Shown: positions 45,120-53,725, counted from the first letter of the stretch. The stretch is 64,000 bases of DNA from Methanobacterium sp. (GCA_030017655.1 JASEIM010000002.1:62001-126000), one strand, 5' to 3'. Notes: a model not told the origin generated them from the letters alone. Program-made: numbers and translations.

Positions 45120-45721
45120 ACTTTTACCTCATTTATATAAGCTATACAATCTAATGCTCCTTCAGTAATCCTTTCTTTAAATTTCATGTTCATATTATTA
45201 TTTAAACCACGGACTACACCTTCATCTGCAGCACTTAGAACCATACAGGCTTCAGGAGAATAATATTTAGATAATGCACATCTATTCACAACCATGATTA
45301 TTTTTCCACCTTTATTTTTTATTTTAAATTCAATTCCAAGTATTCTGTATAATATCTTAGCCGCAGCTTCAAGATCCTCGAAACTGGTTCCAACTCCAAG
45401 TCTTCGGCGAGCATCCTGTCCTAATTGATAACCAACCTTAAACATGGCATTTCTTCCAAATTCAATAGCTTTTTCATATCCTAACACTTCAATTAATGCA
45501 TTAACACGATTATTATGGATACTTGCCATTATAGATCTTCTTTCTTCCAGATTACCCCTTAAAATTTGGTCCTTTTTAATAATTTCTTCCATTTTCTCAG
45601 GCTTATGTTGCTTTAAAACATTATTCAAACCTGTTATTGTTTTTTCAGCCACATTATCAAGTTCTCTCTTTAAAATAAAATCTGGAAGCCAGAATGATGC
45701 AATTTTTAGTCTTATACTCAT
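45116..45721 (-). CDS. ATC-hydrolase-like protein (L-2-amino-thiazoline-4-carboxylate hydrolase family)
   Basis: A 201-residue soluble protein. The C-terminal half (N-R-C-A-L-S-K-Y-Y, then P-E-A-C-M-V-L-S-A-A-D-E-G and I-T-E-G-A-L-D-C-I-A-Y-I) follows the pattern of ATC hydrolase-like domains, with spaced Cys residues. The N-terminal half is helical and charged. The actual substrate is unlikely to be known from the name. It is embedded in the operon, overlapping both neighbours by 4 bp, which points to a shared pathway with the ligase-reductase and the GMC enzyme. Confidence 0.6.
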   Translation of the reverse strand: MSIRLKIASFWLPDFILKRELDNVAEKTITGLNNVLKQHKPEKMEEIIKKDQILRGNLEERRSIMASIHNNRVNALIEVLGYEKAIEFGRNAMFKVGYQLGQDARRRLGVGTSFEDLEAAAKILYRILGIEFKIKNKGGKIIMVVNRCALSKYYSPEACMVLSAADEGVVRGLNNNMNMKFKERITEGALDCIAYINEVKV

Positions 45722-48498
45722 GATTGCACCTCAGCACGGCCATAATATAATATACTATCCGGTCTTAATCCAGAATTGTAAATAAATTTAATTACATCAT
45801 CATAACGTTCAATAATTGCTTTTCGTTTAAGTTTAAGGTTTGCAGTCAAATCTTCACCTATAAATAAGTCATTTTTCAAAATTACCCATGCTTTAATTTC
45901 TTCTGGTCTTGAAAGTTTTTCATTTATTCTTTTAATGGAATTATCAATATCATTTAGATTTAATTCTGCTTTTTCCACCCATAAAAATGCGCTACAGTAC
46001 GGTTTACTATCGCCAATTACCATTGCTTCATCAATTCCCGGGATACTTTTCAATAATCCCTCAATTTTGAGGGGACTTATAGTTTTTCCGTAGGAATTAA
46101 CAATAATTTCTTTTTTGCGCCCGGTAATTACCAGATAACCATCAGGGGTTAAATGGCCAAAGTCGCCAGTACAAAGCCAGCTGTCTTTAAAAAGAGAATC
46201 TGAATCCCCCTTAAAATATCCAGATGTCACCTGCGGCCCTTTTATCAGTATTTCTCCATCTTTATCTATACAGATGTCAGTAGATGGAAGTGGTTCACCT
46301 ACTGTACCTATCCTGTTCTTTCCAGATCTGTTTATTGTAATTAGAGGTGCTTCTGTTAATCCATATGCATTATGGATTTCAATGCCCATTTCATGATAAG
46401 ATTGAAGTAGAACATCGCTTATTGGGGCCGAACCAACAATTAACTGAGCACATTTATCCAGACCTGCTTTTTTAAGAATCTGTCTTTTAATTAATTTTCC
46501 TAAGGTTTTCTTTAAAAATCCGCTGGAATTAAGGTAAAATTTGCCAATTCCGGACTCCAAAACATTACACCATACTTTTTCGTAAAAACGGGGTACTGAA
46601 AAGAAAATTTTTGGTCTTACTTTTGGAAGAATTTCTCCAAGATCCCCAAAATTTTCTAAAAAATATAATTTTAAAGATGCAGGAGCATAATAAGGAGAAT
46701 ATATCCCCATAATTCCTTCAACCACATGATTCATAGGGAGAAATGAAAGATAAGAAACTTCATTAATTCGATCCTTCCATGGAGGCATTGAAGCAATAAA
46801 TTCAGCCATCCAACGTAGATTTCCATGATTGAAAACTACACCTCTTGGTTTTCCAGTTGTTCCGGATGTATATCGGATGGTGGCAGTATCATTGAAGTGT
46901 ACAGGTGCATTAGTTATATTTTTTTCATTTTTGCCCATTTTCAGGAATTTATTCCATGGAATTATATGAGATGGAAGATTAGTTTCCTCATGGCAGAAGG
47001 AAACTATAGGAATTTCTAGTTCAAGTTTTTTTAATTGATTAATTATGTCAGGAGTACCTGCAAAAAGAACATTTACTTCACTATCAGCCAGTATTTCTTC
47101 AATTTCATTTAATGGGCTGGTATAATAAAGTGGAACGCTCACAGAACCGTTTAAACCAATTGCCATATCTATGGTTAAATAACGTGTGCTATTAAATCCT
47201 ACAACTGCTACTCTATCTCCCTTACTGATTCCTAAACTTTTAAGTGATTTTGTAGCACTAAGTATGTCCTTATAAACGTCAATTGAATTCTTCTTTTTAA
47301 ATTCTTTCTTTATCACATCATAATAATTAACGGGTTTGCTGCTGCTTTTAAGCCGGAATAGGGCCTGTTCATGAACAGTACGGTCAGACCTGTGGAAAAA
47401 TCCATAATAGACTGCAAATTCCAGGATTTTAGGCATTAAATCCTGCCATCTATAATTATAGGACCCAAGTAATTCATCCGTATTATCTCTTAGATAATCC
47501 CTATTTTCATTGAAGTAAGGTGAAAGTGTATTCATAGTTTCAAGCAATCTGGAAGTTCCTTTTCCAAATAGATGGCCAAAAGATGCAAATTTTTGGATAA
47601 TAGAACTACTTGATGACACATATATTGGATCATTTAGTTTGAGATTGAGATTTTCCTGACTCCATACTTTAACAAATTGAATCAGCTCTTTTACTGTAGG
47701 TAATGATTCTTTAGGGGCTGTTAAATGAAAAGTTTTATCTGTGGCCCTTTTATCAAATGTTAATTTAACTACAGCATCTGCAACATAATCTACTGGCACC
47801 AAATTAATTTTCATTGCTGATGAAACTGGAATTAGTTTTAATTTTCCATTTAAATAAAGTCTGAGAGGTACATAAACCGTGTTAAATGTTTTTATATATC
47901 CTGTGGATGATTCACCGACAATCATGCTCGGACGAAAAATAGATACATCAAATGATGATTTCTTTACTTCAATTTCGCTTTCATACTTGGTTTTTTCATA
48001 ATCACTTAAAAATCCGTACTTTGGTGTGAGAGAATCTTCAGAAACTGTACCTTCTTTACCCCCCGCCACATATGCAGTGGATATATGAGAAAATCGCCCT
48101 AATCCATGGTTTTCATGTGCGAGATGGGCCAATTTTAGTACATTTTGGGTTCCTTGAACGTTGGTTTTTTCAAGTTCTTCAAGGGTAGCTTTCAATCTCC
48201 AGTCTGCAGCAGTATGGATTACATGAGTAACTGTTTGAACCAGATCATCATATTCGCTTTTTTCCAATCCAAGATCATTTTTAGTAATATCCCCATTTAA
48301 TACCTGAATTTTCTTATCCATTTCCTGTAAAAGCTCTGGAAACTCCCACCAAGATCTGCGTAGTCTATTTACAGCATCTTCTTTATTTTTACCCCTTACC
48401 AAAGCTATAATATTATCATCGTGATTTTTAAGGATATTTAAAGCAATTTGTGTGCCTAAAAAACCATTTGCACCAGTAAGGAGTATAATATTACTCAT
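45718..48498 (-). CDS. Fusion of an NAD(P)-dependent acyl reductase and an acyl-CoA/AMP ligase
   Basis: A 926-residue two-module enzyme. Residues 1-370 are an extended SDR of the thioester/fatty acyl reductase type (T8-G-A-N-G-F-L-G15, and the Y167-x3-K171 pair). Residues ~390-926 are an AMP-binding ligase (Y-T-S-G-T-T-G-K-P-R-G at 543-553; late G-R-K-K-E-I-I and L-T-A-N-L-K-L-K-R-K with the catalytic Lys). There is no phosphopantetheine carrier motif between them. It likely activates a carboxylic acid and reduces it to an aldehyde or alcohol. The order is the reverse of known carboxylic acid reductases. Confidence 0.85.
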   Translation of the reverse strand: MSNIILLTGANGFLGTQIALNILKNHDDNIIALVRGKNKEDAVNRLRRSWWEFPELLQEMDKKIQVLNGDITKNDLGLEKSEYDDLVQTVTHVIHTAADWRLKATLEELEKTNVQGTQNVLKLAHLAHENHGLGRFSHISTAYVAGGKEGTVSEDSLTPKYGFLSDYEKTKYESEIEVKKSSFDVSIFRPSMIVGESSTGYIKTFNTVYVPLRLYLNGKLKLIPVSSAMKINLVPVDYVADAVVKLTFDKRATDKTFHLTAPKESLPTVKELIQFVKVWSQENLNLKLNDPIYVSSSSSIIQKFASFGHLFGKGTSRLLETMNTLSPYFNENRDYLRDNTDELLGSYNYRWQDLMPKILEFAVYYGFFHRSDRTVHEQALFRLKSSSKPVNYYDVIKKEFKKKNSIDVYKDILSATKSLKSLGISKGDRVAVVGFNSTRYLTIDMAIGLNGSVSVPLYYTSPLNEIEEILADSEVNVLFAGTPDIINQLKKLELEIPIVSFCHEETNLPSHIIPWNKFLKMGKNEKNITNAPVHFNDTATIRYTSGTTGKPRGVVFNHGNLRWMAEFIASMPPWKDRINEVSYLSFLPMNHVVEGIMGIYSPYYAPASLKLYFLENFGDLGEILPKVRPKIFFSVPRFYEKVWCNVLESGIGKFYLNSSGFLKKTLGKLIKRQILKKAGLDKCAQLIVGSAPISDVLLQSYHEMGIEIHNAYGLTEAPLITINRSGKNRIGTVGEPLPSTDICIDKDGEILIKGPQVTSGYFKGDSDSLFKDSWLCTGDFGHLTPDGYLVITGRKKEIIVNSYGKTISPLKIEGLLKSIPGIDEAMVIGDSKPYCSAFLWVEKAELNLNDIDNSIKRINEKLSRPEEIKAWVILKNDLFIGEDLTANLKLKRKAIIERYDDVIKFIYNSGLRPDSILYYGRAEVQS

Positions 48499-49727
48499 TT
48501 TCTCACTTTCCAGCCATATTTTTGGAGAAAATTCTTTAAAATTTCAGGATTTTTATTGGCTCGATTAAGATGCTCAATAATTCCCTGTTTTAAAAGATCT
48601 TGTTGAATTCCAGGGTTTTCGAGTAATTCATCCACCTTTTGCCTTAATTTATCCCAGATTTCAGATGACATATAATCTATCAGATAATCTCCCAATCCGA
48701 GTTCTCCATAAAATCCTCTAAGACGTGTGTCATGTCCTATGGCTATCTGGGGGATTTCACCCTCAAGAGATAAAACTCCTGCATGATAACGTGAAGTTAC
48801 AAGAAGTTCAAGGCTTCTTAGAATGCTTGTCATCTCAGATGCATTATAATTTCTTGATGAGTATATTTTAGCCATTTCAGGATTTTTCATCCTTTCTTTT
48901 ATGCACTTTGCCAGTGGTTCGTCCACCTCTTCCATGCAGATTAATGCTACATTTTTACCATGTTTTTCAATGATTCTATCTGCTCCCTGGGCCCATTTAA
49001 GAGCAAGTTCTTCACTTTTTTTAATTCTATCCTTTGAACGGGAGAAATAATAGGGCCATTTATACTGATTTTCCTTTTTGCCCCATGGACGCATCACCAC
49101 CGGCCACAGATAAAAATCAACTGGCGCCAATCCGACAACACTTGAATCCTGACCTGGCCAACTTTCTTTTAAAATATTTCCATCTTTTTCTTCTGTTTTA
49201 AATGTAAATGCACAGTCGGCTGTTACATCTATTGGAGCAGTGACTCCAATTTCTTTAAGCTCTTTTGCTGCCATTCCAGTCCTTGTTACAATTAAATCAG
49301 TTTTACTGGCTTCTCGCTTGACTAACCACCTGTTAAAATTAGATAAATGCCCCACATCCACTGCATATGCTAAGCTTGGCTTTTTAAAATTGCTTGCACA
49401 CCTTGTGCCCCATAGAAACGCCCAGAGAAGTGCTGATGTCCATGTATCCATGTAACAGCTACCTTCAACTAAAATAAGAATGTCGTGTTCTTTAACCAGT
49501 CTTCTTATATCAAAAAAGAATATTGAGGCAATTGGCGCGATTTTCAAAAATCCATCTTCCTTAAGATACCGCCTTAAATTAGCTTCATTTAATGTGGGAA
49601 CAGTGATAAGAGTTTTAGGACCTAAAATTGACCTTACATCCTCTATTATAGAGAGTAATCTTGCTTCAGATCCTGTATTATTGGCTCCATTGTAGCCCAA
49701 TAACAAAACTTTTGGATTATTTTTCAT
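48495..49727 (-). CDS. Polysaccharide pyruvyl transferase family protein
   Basis: A 410-residue protein of the PS_pyruv_trans/CsaB family. It opens with V-L-L-L-G-Y-N-G-A-N-N-T-G-S-E-A, the family's phospho-substrate loop, and has the late S-R-Y-H-A-G-V-L-S-L motif. Relatives place pyruvyl ketals on cell-wall glycans, so a part in envelope modification is likely. ATG 49727 lies 36 bp after the TetR gene; the stop overlaps the fusion enzyme start by 4 bp. Confidence 0.85.
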   Translation of the reverse strand: MKNNPKVLLLGYNGANNTGSEARLLSIIEDVRSILGPKTLITVPTLNEANLRRYLKEDGFLKIAPIASIFFFDIRRLVKEHDILILVEGSCYMDTWTSALLWAFLWGTRCASNFKKPSLAYAVDVGHLSNFNRWLVKREASKTDLIVTRTGMAAKELKEIGVTAPIDVTADCAFTFKTEEKDGNILKESWPGQDSSVVGLAPVDFYLWPVVMRPWGKKENQYKWPYYFSRSKDRIKKSEELALKWAQGADRIIEKHGKNVALICMEEVDEPLAKCIKERMKNPEMAKIYSSRNYNASEMTSILRSLELLVTSRYHAGVLSLEGEIPQIAIGHDTRLRGFYGELGLGDYLIDYMSSEIWDKLRQKVDELLENPGIQQDLLKQGIIEHLNRANKNPEILKNFLQKYGWKVRK

Positions 49728-49763
49728 GAATGATCCTCTTATAATTTTTATTTTTCAAGATGT

Positions 49764-50387
49764 TTAAATTTTTACAGCATCTAAAATAAATTTAGAATGA
49801 TTTGAAATCCTTTCCAAGGCCATTTCCATGAAATTTTCGTCACTCTCTTGATAATTCAAGACAAAATATTCGAAATAAAGGAAAATTGCAAAGTAAAAAT
49901 ACTCACGTGCCATTAATTTTGGATCTACGGGTTTAATGGATCCTTTTTCCATCATTTTCTTGAAAGTTTGCTCCCATGCAATAAGTGGGACTTCTAAAAG
50001 CTCCCTTTTGAAGAACTCTCTTATCTTTTCGTTGTGGTAGAGTTCTATTGATATAATTCTCCAGATTTTTTCAATCTTTGGTACACTCATTCTTTCAATA
50101 AATGCCTTTGCCCCTACTTCAAAAAACATTTCTGGTGTTTCCATTAATTTCTCCATTTCTTCCTCTGGAGGGCTGCTACTTGCTAATTCCGATTTGAAAT
50201 AGTCAATTATGGCATCCAGAATTGCTTCTTTGCTTTTATAATGATTATATATCGAACTTTCCCTTATTCCTACTCCTCTTGCGATTTCACGGACTGATAC
50301 TGCATTGAAACCTTTTTTTGAAAATAAATCGATAGATACATCAAATATTATTTCTTTTGTAGGTTTTTTTGATGTTTGATTTTTCAT
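49764..50387 (-). CDS. TetR/AcrR-family transcriptional regulator
   Basis: A 207-residue regulator. Residues 10-60 form the TetR DNA-binding domain (E-I-I-F-D-V-S-I-D-L-F-S-K-K-G-F, V-R-E-I-A, E-S-S-I-Y-N-H-Y-K-S-K). The C-terminal helices are the ligand domain. It is the first gene of the operon 43836-50387. Two CTAACG/CGTTAG palindromes bracket its TATA box, so it very likely represses itself and the operon until a ligand binds. GGAG upstream of ATG 50387 is the SD. Confidence 0.93.
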   Translation of the reverse strand: MKNQTSKKPTKEIIFDVSIDLFSKKGFNAVSVREIARGVGIRESSIYNHYKSKEAILDAIIDYFKSELASSSPPEEEMEKLMETPEMFFEVGAKAFIERMSVPKIEKIWRIISIELYHNEKIREFFKRELLEVPLIAWEQTFKKMMEKGSIKPVDPKLMAREYFYFAIFLYFEYFVLNYQESDENFMEMALERISNHSKFILDAVKI

Positions 50388-50405
50388 GATAATGACTCCA
50401 ATAAA

Positions 50406-50419
50406 CTAACGAACGTTAG
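50406..50419. promoter_or_regulatory. Operator 1 for the TetR-family regulator
   Basis: CTAACG-AA-CGTTAG, a perfect 6-bp inverted repeat with a 2-bp centre. It lies between the predicted transcription start (about 50425 on the minus strand) and the SD of the regulator gene. Confidence 0.75.
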
Positions 50420-50448
50420 CTTCTTGACTATACTTGTATCACCTATAG

Positions 50449-50456
50449 TATATAAA
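50449..50456 (-). promoter_or_regulatory. TATA box of the TetR-led operon
   Basis: Read on the minus strand it is TTTATATA. It lies directly between the two palindromes, with the BRE position inside operator 2 and the start site next to operator 1. Confidence 0.65.
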
Positions 50457-50457
50457 G

Positions 50458-50475
50458 CTAACGAACGAACGTTAG
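50458..50475. promoter_or_regulatory. Operator 2 for the TetR-family regulator
   Basis: CTAACG-AACGAA-CGTTAG, the same half-sites with a 6-bp centre. The last 11 bp are identical to those of operator 1. It covers the BRE side of the TATA box, so binding should block initiation factors TBP/TFB. Confidence 0.72.
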
Positions 50476-50585
50476 TAAAAAAAATTCAAAAAATAATTAT
50501 TATAATTAAATAAATGATTTATCATGATATTGGGGCTCTTTTGAAAAATCAATTTCTAATGTACAATATTTACCGATATAATCAC

Positions 50586-50906
50586 TTAATTTTCTATTAA
50601 GTCACGTTTACGTCCTTTGCCCTTATCTTTCCATACATACTCAATGATTTCAAAGTACAACACATCATTATTCTTTTCAATAATATAATAAGCATCCATA
50701 AACTTTTCATCTAATTCGCTCTCATGAATCTTTTCATTACTGATCCATTATTTTTATCAAATACATAATTTCCAAAATCTTTAGAATCTCTATCAATAAC
50801 ATCATTTAGAGGTTCTTTATACTTATCCAGACGTAAATCAACATTAAAACCATTATTTGATTAATCAATTTACCCGGATAGATATTTTTGTCATATAGTT
50901 TTTTTC
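50586..50906 (-). pseudogene. Decayed gene remnant with at least two frameshifts
   Basis: Three minus-strand frames join into one protein-like sequence: K-K-L-Y-D-K-N-I-Y-P-G-K-L-I-N, then N-G-F-N-V-D-L-R-L-D-K-Y-K-E-P-L-N-D with F-G-N-Y-V-F-D-K, then E-S-E-L-D-E-K-F-M-D-A-Y-Y and Y-F-E-I-I-E-Y-V-W-K-D-K-G-K-G-R-K-R-D-L-I-E-N with a TAA at 50586. Codon use in the pieces is gene-like. I do not recognise the family. The sides (50476-50585 and 50907-51038) hold nothing visible. Confidence 0.45.
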
Positions 50907-51038
50907 CTTGCTAAATATTATTCTGTAATTAATTAATGATCATTTCTCAATGAATTCACGTTTTATACTCCAATATTTGATTCCAGTTTCATTAATCTTA
51001 AATAAGAGGATAATTCTAAGTATTTACGGTGCAGATTA

Positions 51039-51500
51039 ATGAGAAGAAATGATAAAGAAATAAAAGACAAAGAAACCATTCTATGGATACTGAAAGAAGC
51101 TCAAGTATGTAGAATTGCACTTTGTAATGATAATAAACCTTATATTGTACCAGTGAACTTTGGTTTTAAAGATAACTGCCTCTATCTCCATTCAGCATCT
51201 GAAGGACAAAAAATAGATATTCTAAATAAAAACAATAACATTTGCTTTGAAGTGGATATTGAAAATGAAGTTGTAAAGTCAGAAATAGCATGTAATTGGG
51301 GAATGAAATACTACAGTGTGATTGGCTTCGGAAAAGCACATTTTGTAGAAGATGTTAATGAAAAAAAGGAAGCTTTAGATATTATAATGCAAAAATACAG
51401 TGATAATGGATTATTTGAATATTCCCAAAATACTCTTAACAAAACAGCAGTAATTAAAGTGGAAATAACAGAATTAACCGGAAAAAAATCAGGATACTAA
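51039..51500 (+). CDS. Pyridoxamine 5'-phosphate oxidase-like flavin protein (Nim-like)
   Basis: A 153-residue split-barrel flavin-binding protein. Segments such as C-R-I-A-L-C-N-D-N-K-P-Y-I-V-P-V-N-F-G-F and L-Y-L-H-S-A-S-E-G-Q-K are typical of the NimA/PPOX group. Such proteins use FMN or F420 to reduce nitro compounds, quinones or similar electrophiles. It starts a tight set of three genes (9 and 16 bp gaps) with the NQO-type flavoprotein and the DNA glycosylase-like protein. Confidence 0.85.
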   Translation: MRRNDKEIKDKETILWILKEAQVCRIALCNDNKPYIVPVNFGFKDNCLYLHSASEGQKIDILNKNNNICFEVDIENEVVKSEIACNWGMKYYSVIGFGKAHFVEDVNEKKEALDIIMQKYSDNGLFEYSQNTLNKTAVIKVEITELTGKKSGY

Positions 51501-51509
51501 GATGATAAA

Positions 51510-52106
51510 ATGATACTGATAATTTTAGCTCATCCAACAAAAGAAAGCTTTAATCATGCTATTGCTGATTCTGCAGTTCAAACTCTAAAAAATAATGGGC
51601 ATGAAGTTATTTTTCACGATTTATATGCCGAAAAGTTCGATCCAATCCTTTTAAGTGAAGAAATCCCTAAAGAAGCAGAATTAGATCCAATTATTGAAAA
51701 TTACTGCAAAGAAATCTCGGAGGCTGATGGAATAATAATTATTCACCCAAACTGGTGGGGACAACCCCCTGCAATTTTAAAAGGTTACGTTGACCGTGTG
51801 ATACGTGCAGGAGTAGCTTACGAGTTTTTGGAAGGCGATAGTGGTGAAGGAGTCCCAAATGGTCTATTAAAAGCAGAATCCGCGCTTGTATTCAACACGG
51901 CGAATACTTCAAAGGAAAGAGAAATGAATGTATTCGGAGATCCATTAGAAACTATCTGGAAAAACTGTATTTTCGATCTCTGCGGTGTGAAAAACTTTTA
52001 CAGAAAAATGTACAGAATTATTGTCACAAGCACTCCTCAGGAACGAGAATTATGGTTAGAAGATGTGAAAGAAACTGTTAATAAATATTTCCCATCCATG
52101 AACTGA
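51510..52106 (+). CDS. NAD(P)H:quinone oxidoreductase-type flavoprotein
   Basis: A 198-residue flavodoxin-fold protein of the NQO1/KefF family. It begins I-L-A-H-P-T-K-E-S-F-N-H-A and has I-I-I-H-P-N-W-W-G-Q-P-P-A-I-L-K-G-Y-V-D-R-V, the family's FAD/FMN-binding loop. It reduces quinones or related compounds by two electrons. The start lies 9 bp after the PPOX-like gene, so the two redox proteins are probably made together. Confidence 0.9.
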   Translation: MILIILAHPTKESFNHAIADSAVQTLKNNGHEVIFHDLYAEKFDPILLSEEIPKEAELDPIIENYCKEISEADGIIIIHPNWWGQPPAILKGYVDRVIRAGVAYEFLEGDSGEGVPNGLLKAESALVFNTANTSKEREMNVFGDPLETIWKNCIFDLCGVKNFYRKMYRIIVTSTPQERELWLEDVKETVNKYFPSMN

Positions 52107-52122
52107 AATACGAGGTTTTTAA

Positions 52123-52932
52123 ATGGCAGAACTTCCCGAAATTTTAATTTTAAGCAAGCAAATGAATAATGAATTGAAATCAAAAAAGTTTGAATCTGTT
52201 GATGTAATTCAGGAAAAATGCCTGAACATGGAATCAGATAATTTTAAAAGGCAAATAATAGGAAAAAGCATTGAGAATATATATAATAAAGGAAAATGGA
52301 TCTTTTTCAAGCTTTCAGATGGTTATAACTTGCTGTTAAATCTTGGAATGGGTGCAGATATACTGCATTATACAGAAGGGGAATTTAGCAGTGAATATCA
52401 ATGCCGTTTCAATTTCGGTGATAATTCAGGATTTACATGTAAATTCTGGTGGTTTGGACATGTTGAATTAATAAAAGATAGTGAATTAGGAGAACATAAA
52501 CCAACAAAAGATATTGCAATCTCCCCATTGGATTCCAAATTCACTCTGAACTATTTTAAAAGCATTTGCAAAGGTCGTGCAGGGGTCAAAAATTTATTAT
52601 TAAATCAAAGGAAGATCGGAGGTATTGGAAACGTTTATGTTCATGATATTCTTTTTAGGGCAAAAATACATCCACAAGCACCCATTAATACCTTAAATAA
52701 TTCCCAAATTGATAAATTATTTGAAATTATAAAAGAAAATCTGCAAAAATCCATGAATACAGGTGGATTGATTTATGAAAAGGATTTCTACGGAGAAAAT
52801 AATGGATTTTCTCGGGATGACTTTTTAGTGGCTTATAAAGAGGGAGAAAAATGTCCAGATTGTTCTTCAATCATTGAAAAAATTAAAACTGGAAGTACAT
52901 CCTCCTACATTTGTCCAGAATGCCAGAAATAA
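52123..52932 (+). CDS. Fpg/Nei-family DNA glycosylase-like protein lacking the catalytic Pro2
   Basis: A 269-residue protein with the Fpg/Nei architecture: N-terminal M-A2-E3-L-P-E6, the helix-two-turn-helix G-I-G-N-V-Y-V-H-D-I-L-F-R-A-K, and a C-terminal zinc finger C-P-D-C ... C-P-E-C. Canonical enzymes start M-P-E-L-P-E, with Pro2 as the Schiff-base nucleophile. Here it is Ala, while Glu3 and Glu6 are kept. Either another amine is used or the protein only binds DNA. It is third in a redox-linked gene set. Confidence 0.85.
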   Translation: MAELPEILILSKQMNNELKSKKFESVDVIQEKCLNMESDNFKRQIIGKSIENIYNKGKWIFFKLSDGYNLLLNLGMGADILHYTEGEFSSEYQCRFNFGDNSGFTCKFWWFGHVELIKDSELGEHKPTKDIAISPLDSKFTLNYFKSICKGRAGVKNLLLNQRKIGGIGNVYVHDILFRAKIHPQAPINTLNNSQIDKLFEIIKENLQKSMNTGGLIYEKDFYGENNGFSRDDFLVAYKEGEKCPDCSSIIEKIKTGSTSSYICPECQK

Positions 52933-52995
52933 ATTTATTTGAATGAAAAAGAATAATAAATTATACTTAATTTAGTTTAATGATAAGTGATTGGA

Positions 52996-53652
52996 ATGGG
53001 AGAAATAGCATTAACTATAAAATCTGAAAATAAGCCAGGTGTTTTAAGAGATATTACTGACTTAATGGCAAAATGCGGAATGAATATCACTTATACTCAT
53101 CTTTTTGTAGAAAAAGACGGCTCAGCTTCAGTATATATGGAGATTGAAGGAGTCAGTGATTCTGATGAACTTACAAACAATATCAGAAAAGTTAAAGCCG
53201 TAACAGATGTCCAAATTCACCCCTCATTATCTGAAATATATGGAAAGAGAATTATAATAATCGGCGGGGGCGCACAGGTTGCTCAGGTAGCTCATGGAGC
53301 AATCACAGAGGCAGATAGACATAATATAAGGGGAGAACGAATTAGTATAGATACAATACCTCTTGTTGGTGAAACAGAACTTTCAGATGCGGTTTCTGCT
53401 GTTGGAAGGCTTCCAAGAGTTGGTGCACTGGTTTTAGCCGGATCACTAATGGGTGGTAAAATTTCAGAAGCCGTTGAAGAAGTAAAAAAGGAACATGGCG
53501 TGATTGTAATCAGCCTTAACATGCCTGGAAGTGTAACCCAAAAAGCTGACCTTGTTGTAACAGATCCTGTTCAGGCAGGGGTAATGGCTGTTATGGCTGT
53601 TGCTGAAACAGCTATTTTTGATATAAAAAAGGTAAGACACGCAAAATTTTAA
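52996..53652 (+). CDS. ACT-domain protein of unknown function (DUF5612-like)
   Basis: A 218-residue protein. Residues 1-75 are an ACT domain (S-E-N-K-P-G-V-L-R-D-I-T-D-L-M), which usually binds an amino acid. Residues ~80-215 form an alpha/beta domain (K-R-I-I-I-I-G-G-G-A-Q-V-A-Q-V-A-H-G-A-I and L-V-L-A-G-S-L-M-G-G). It matches, from memory, the methanogen ACT/DUF5612 proteins. ATG 52996 was chosen over GTG 52987 because AAGTGA fits it as SD. A palindrome spans its stop codon. Confidence 0.8.
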   Translation: MGEIALTIKSENKPGVLRDITDLMAKCGMNITYTHLFVEKDGSASVYMEIEGVSDSDELTNNIRKVKAVTDVQIHPSLSEIYGKRIIIIGGGAQVAQVAHGAITEADRHNIRGERISIDTIPLVGETELSDAVSAVGRLPRVGALVLAGSLMGGKISEAVEEVKKEHGVIVISLNMPGSVTQKADLVVTDPVQAGVMAVMAVAETAIFDIKKVRHAKF

Positions 53653-53660
53653 ATTTTGCG
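53640..53660. repeat. Perfect palindrome with 3-nt loop across a stop codon
   Basis: CGCAAAATT (53640-53648), loop TTA, AATTTTGCG (53652-53660). It includes the stop codon of the ACT gene (53650-53652). A weaker A/T hairpin follows at 53666-53682. It may serve as a transcript end or be one of the dispersed palindromes. Confidence 0.65.
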
Positions 53661-53725
53661 GTTCAGAAAAACGATGCTTTTCTTCAAAAAAAGATATTTT
53701 AAATATATTTACTGAATTATTTAAG

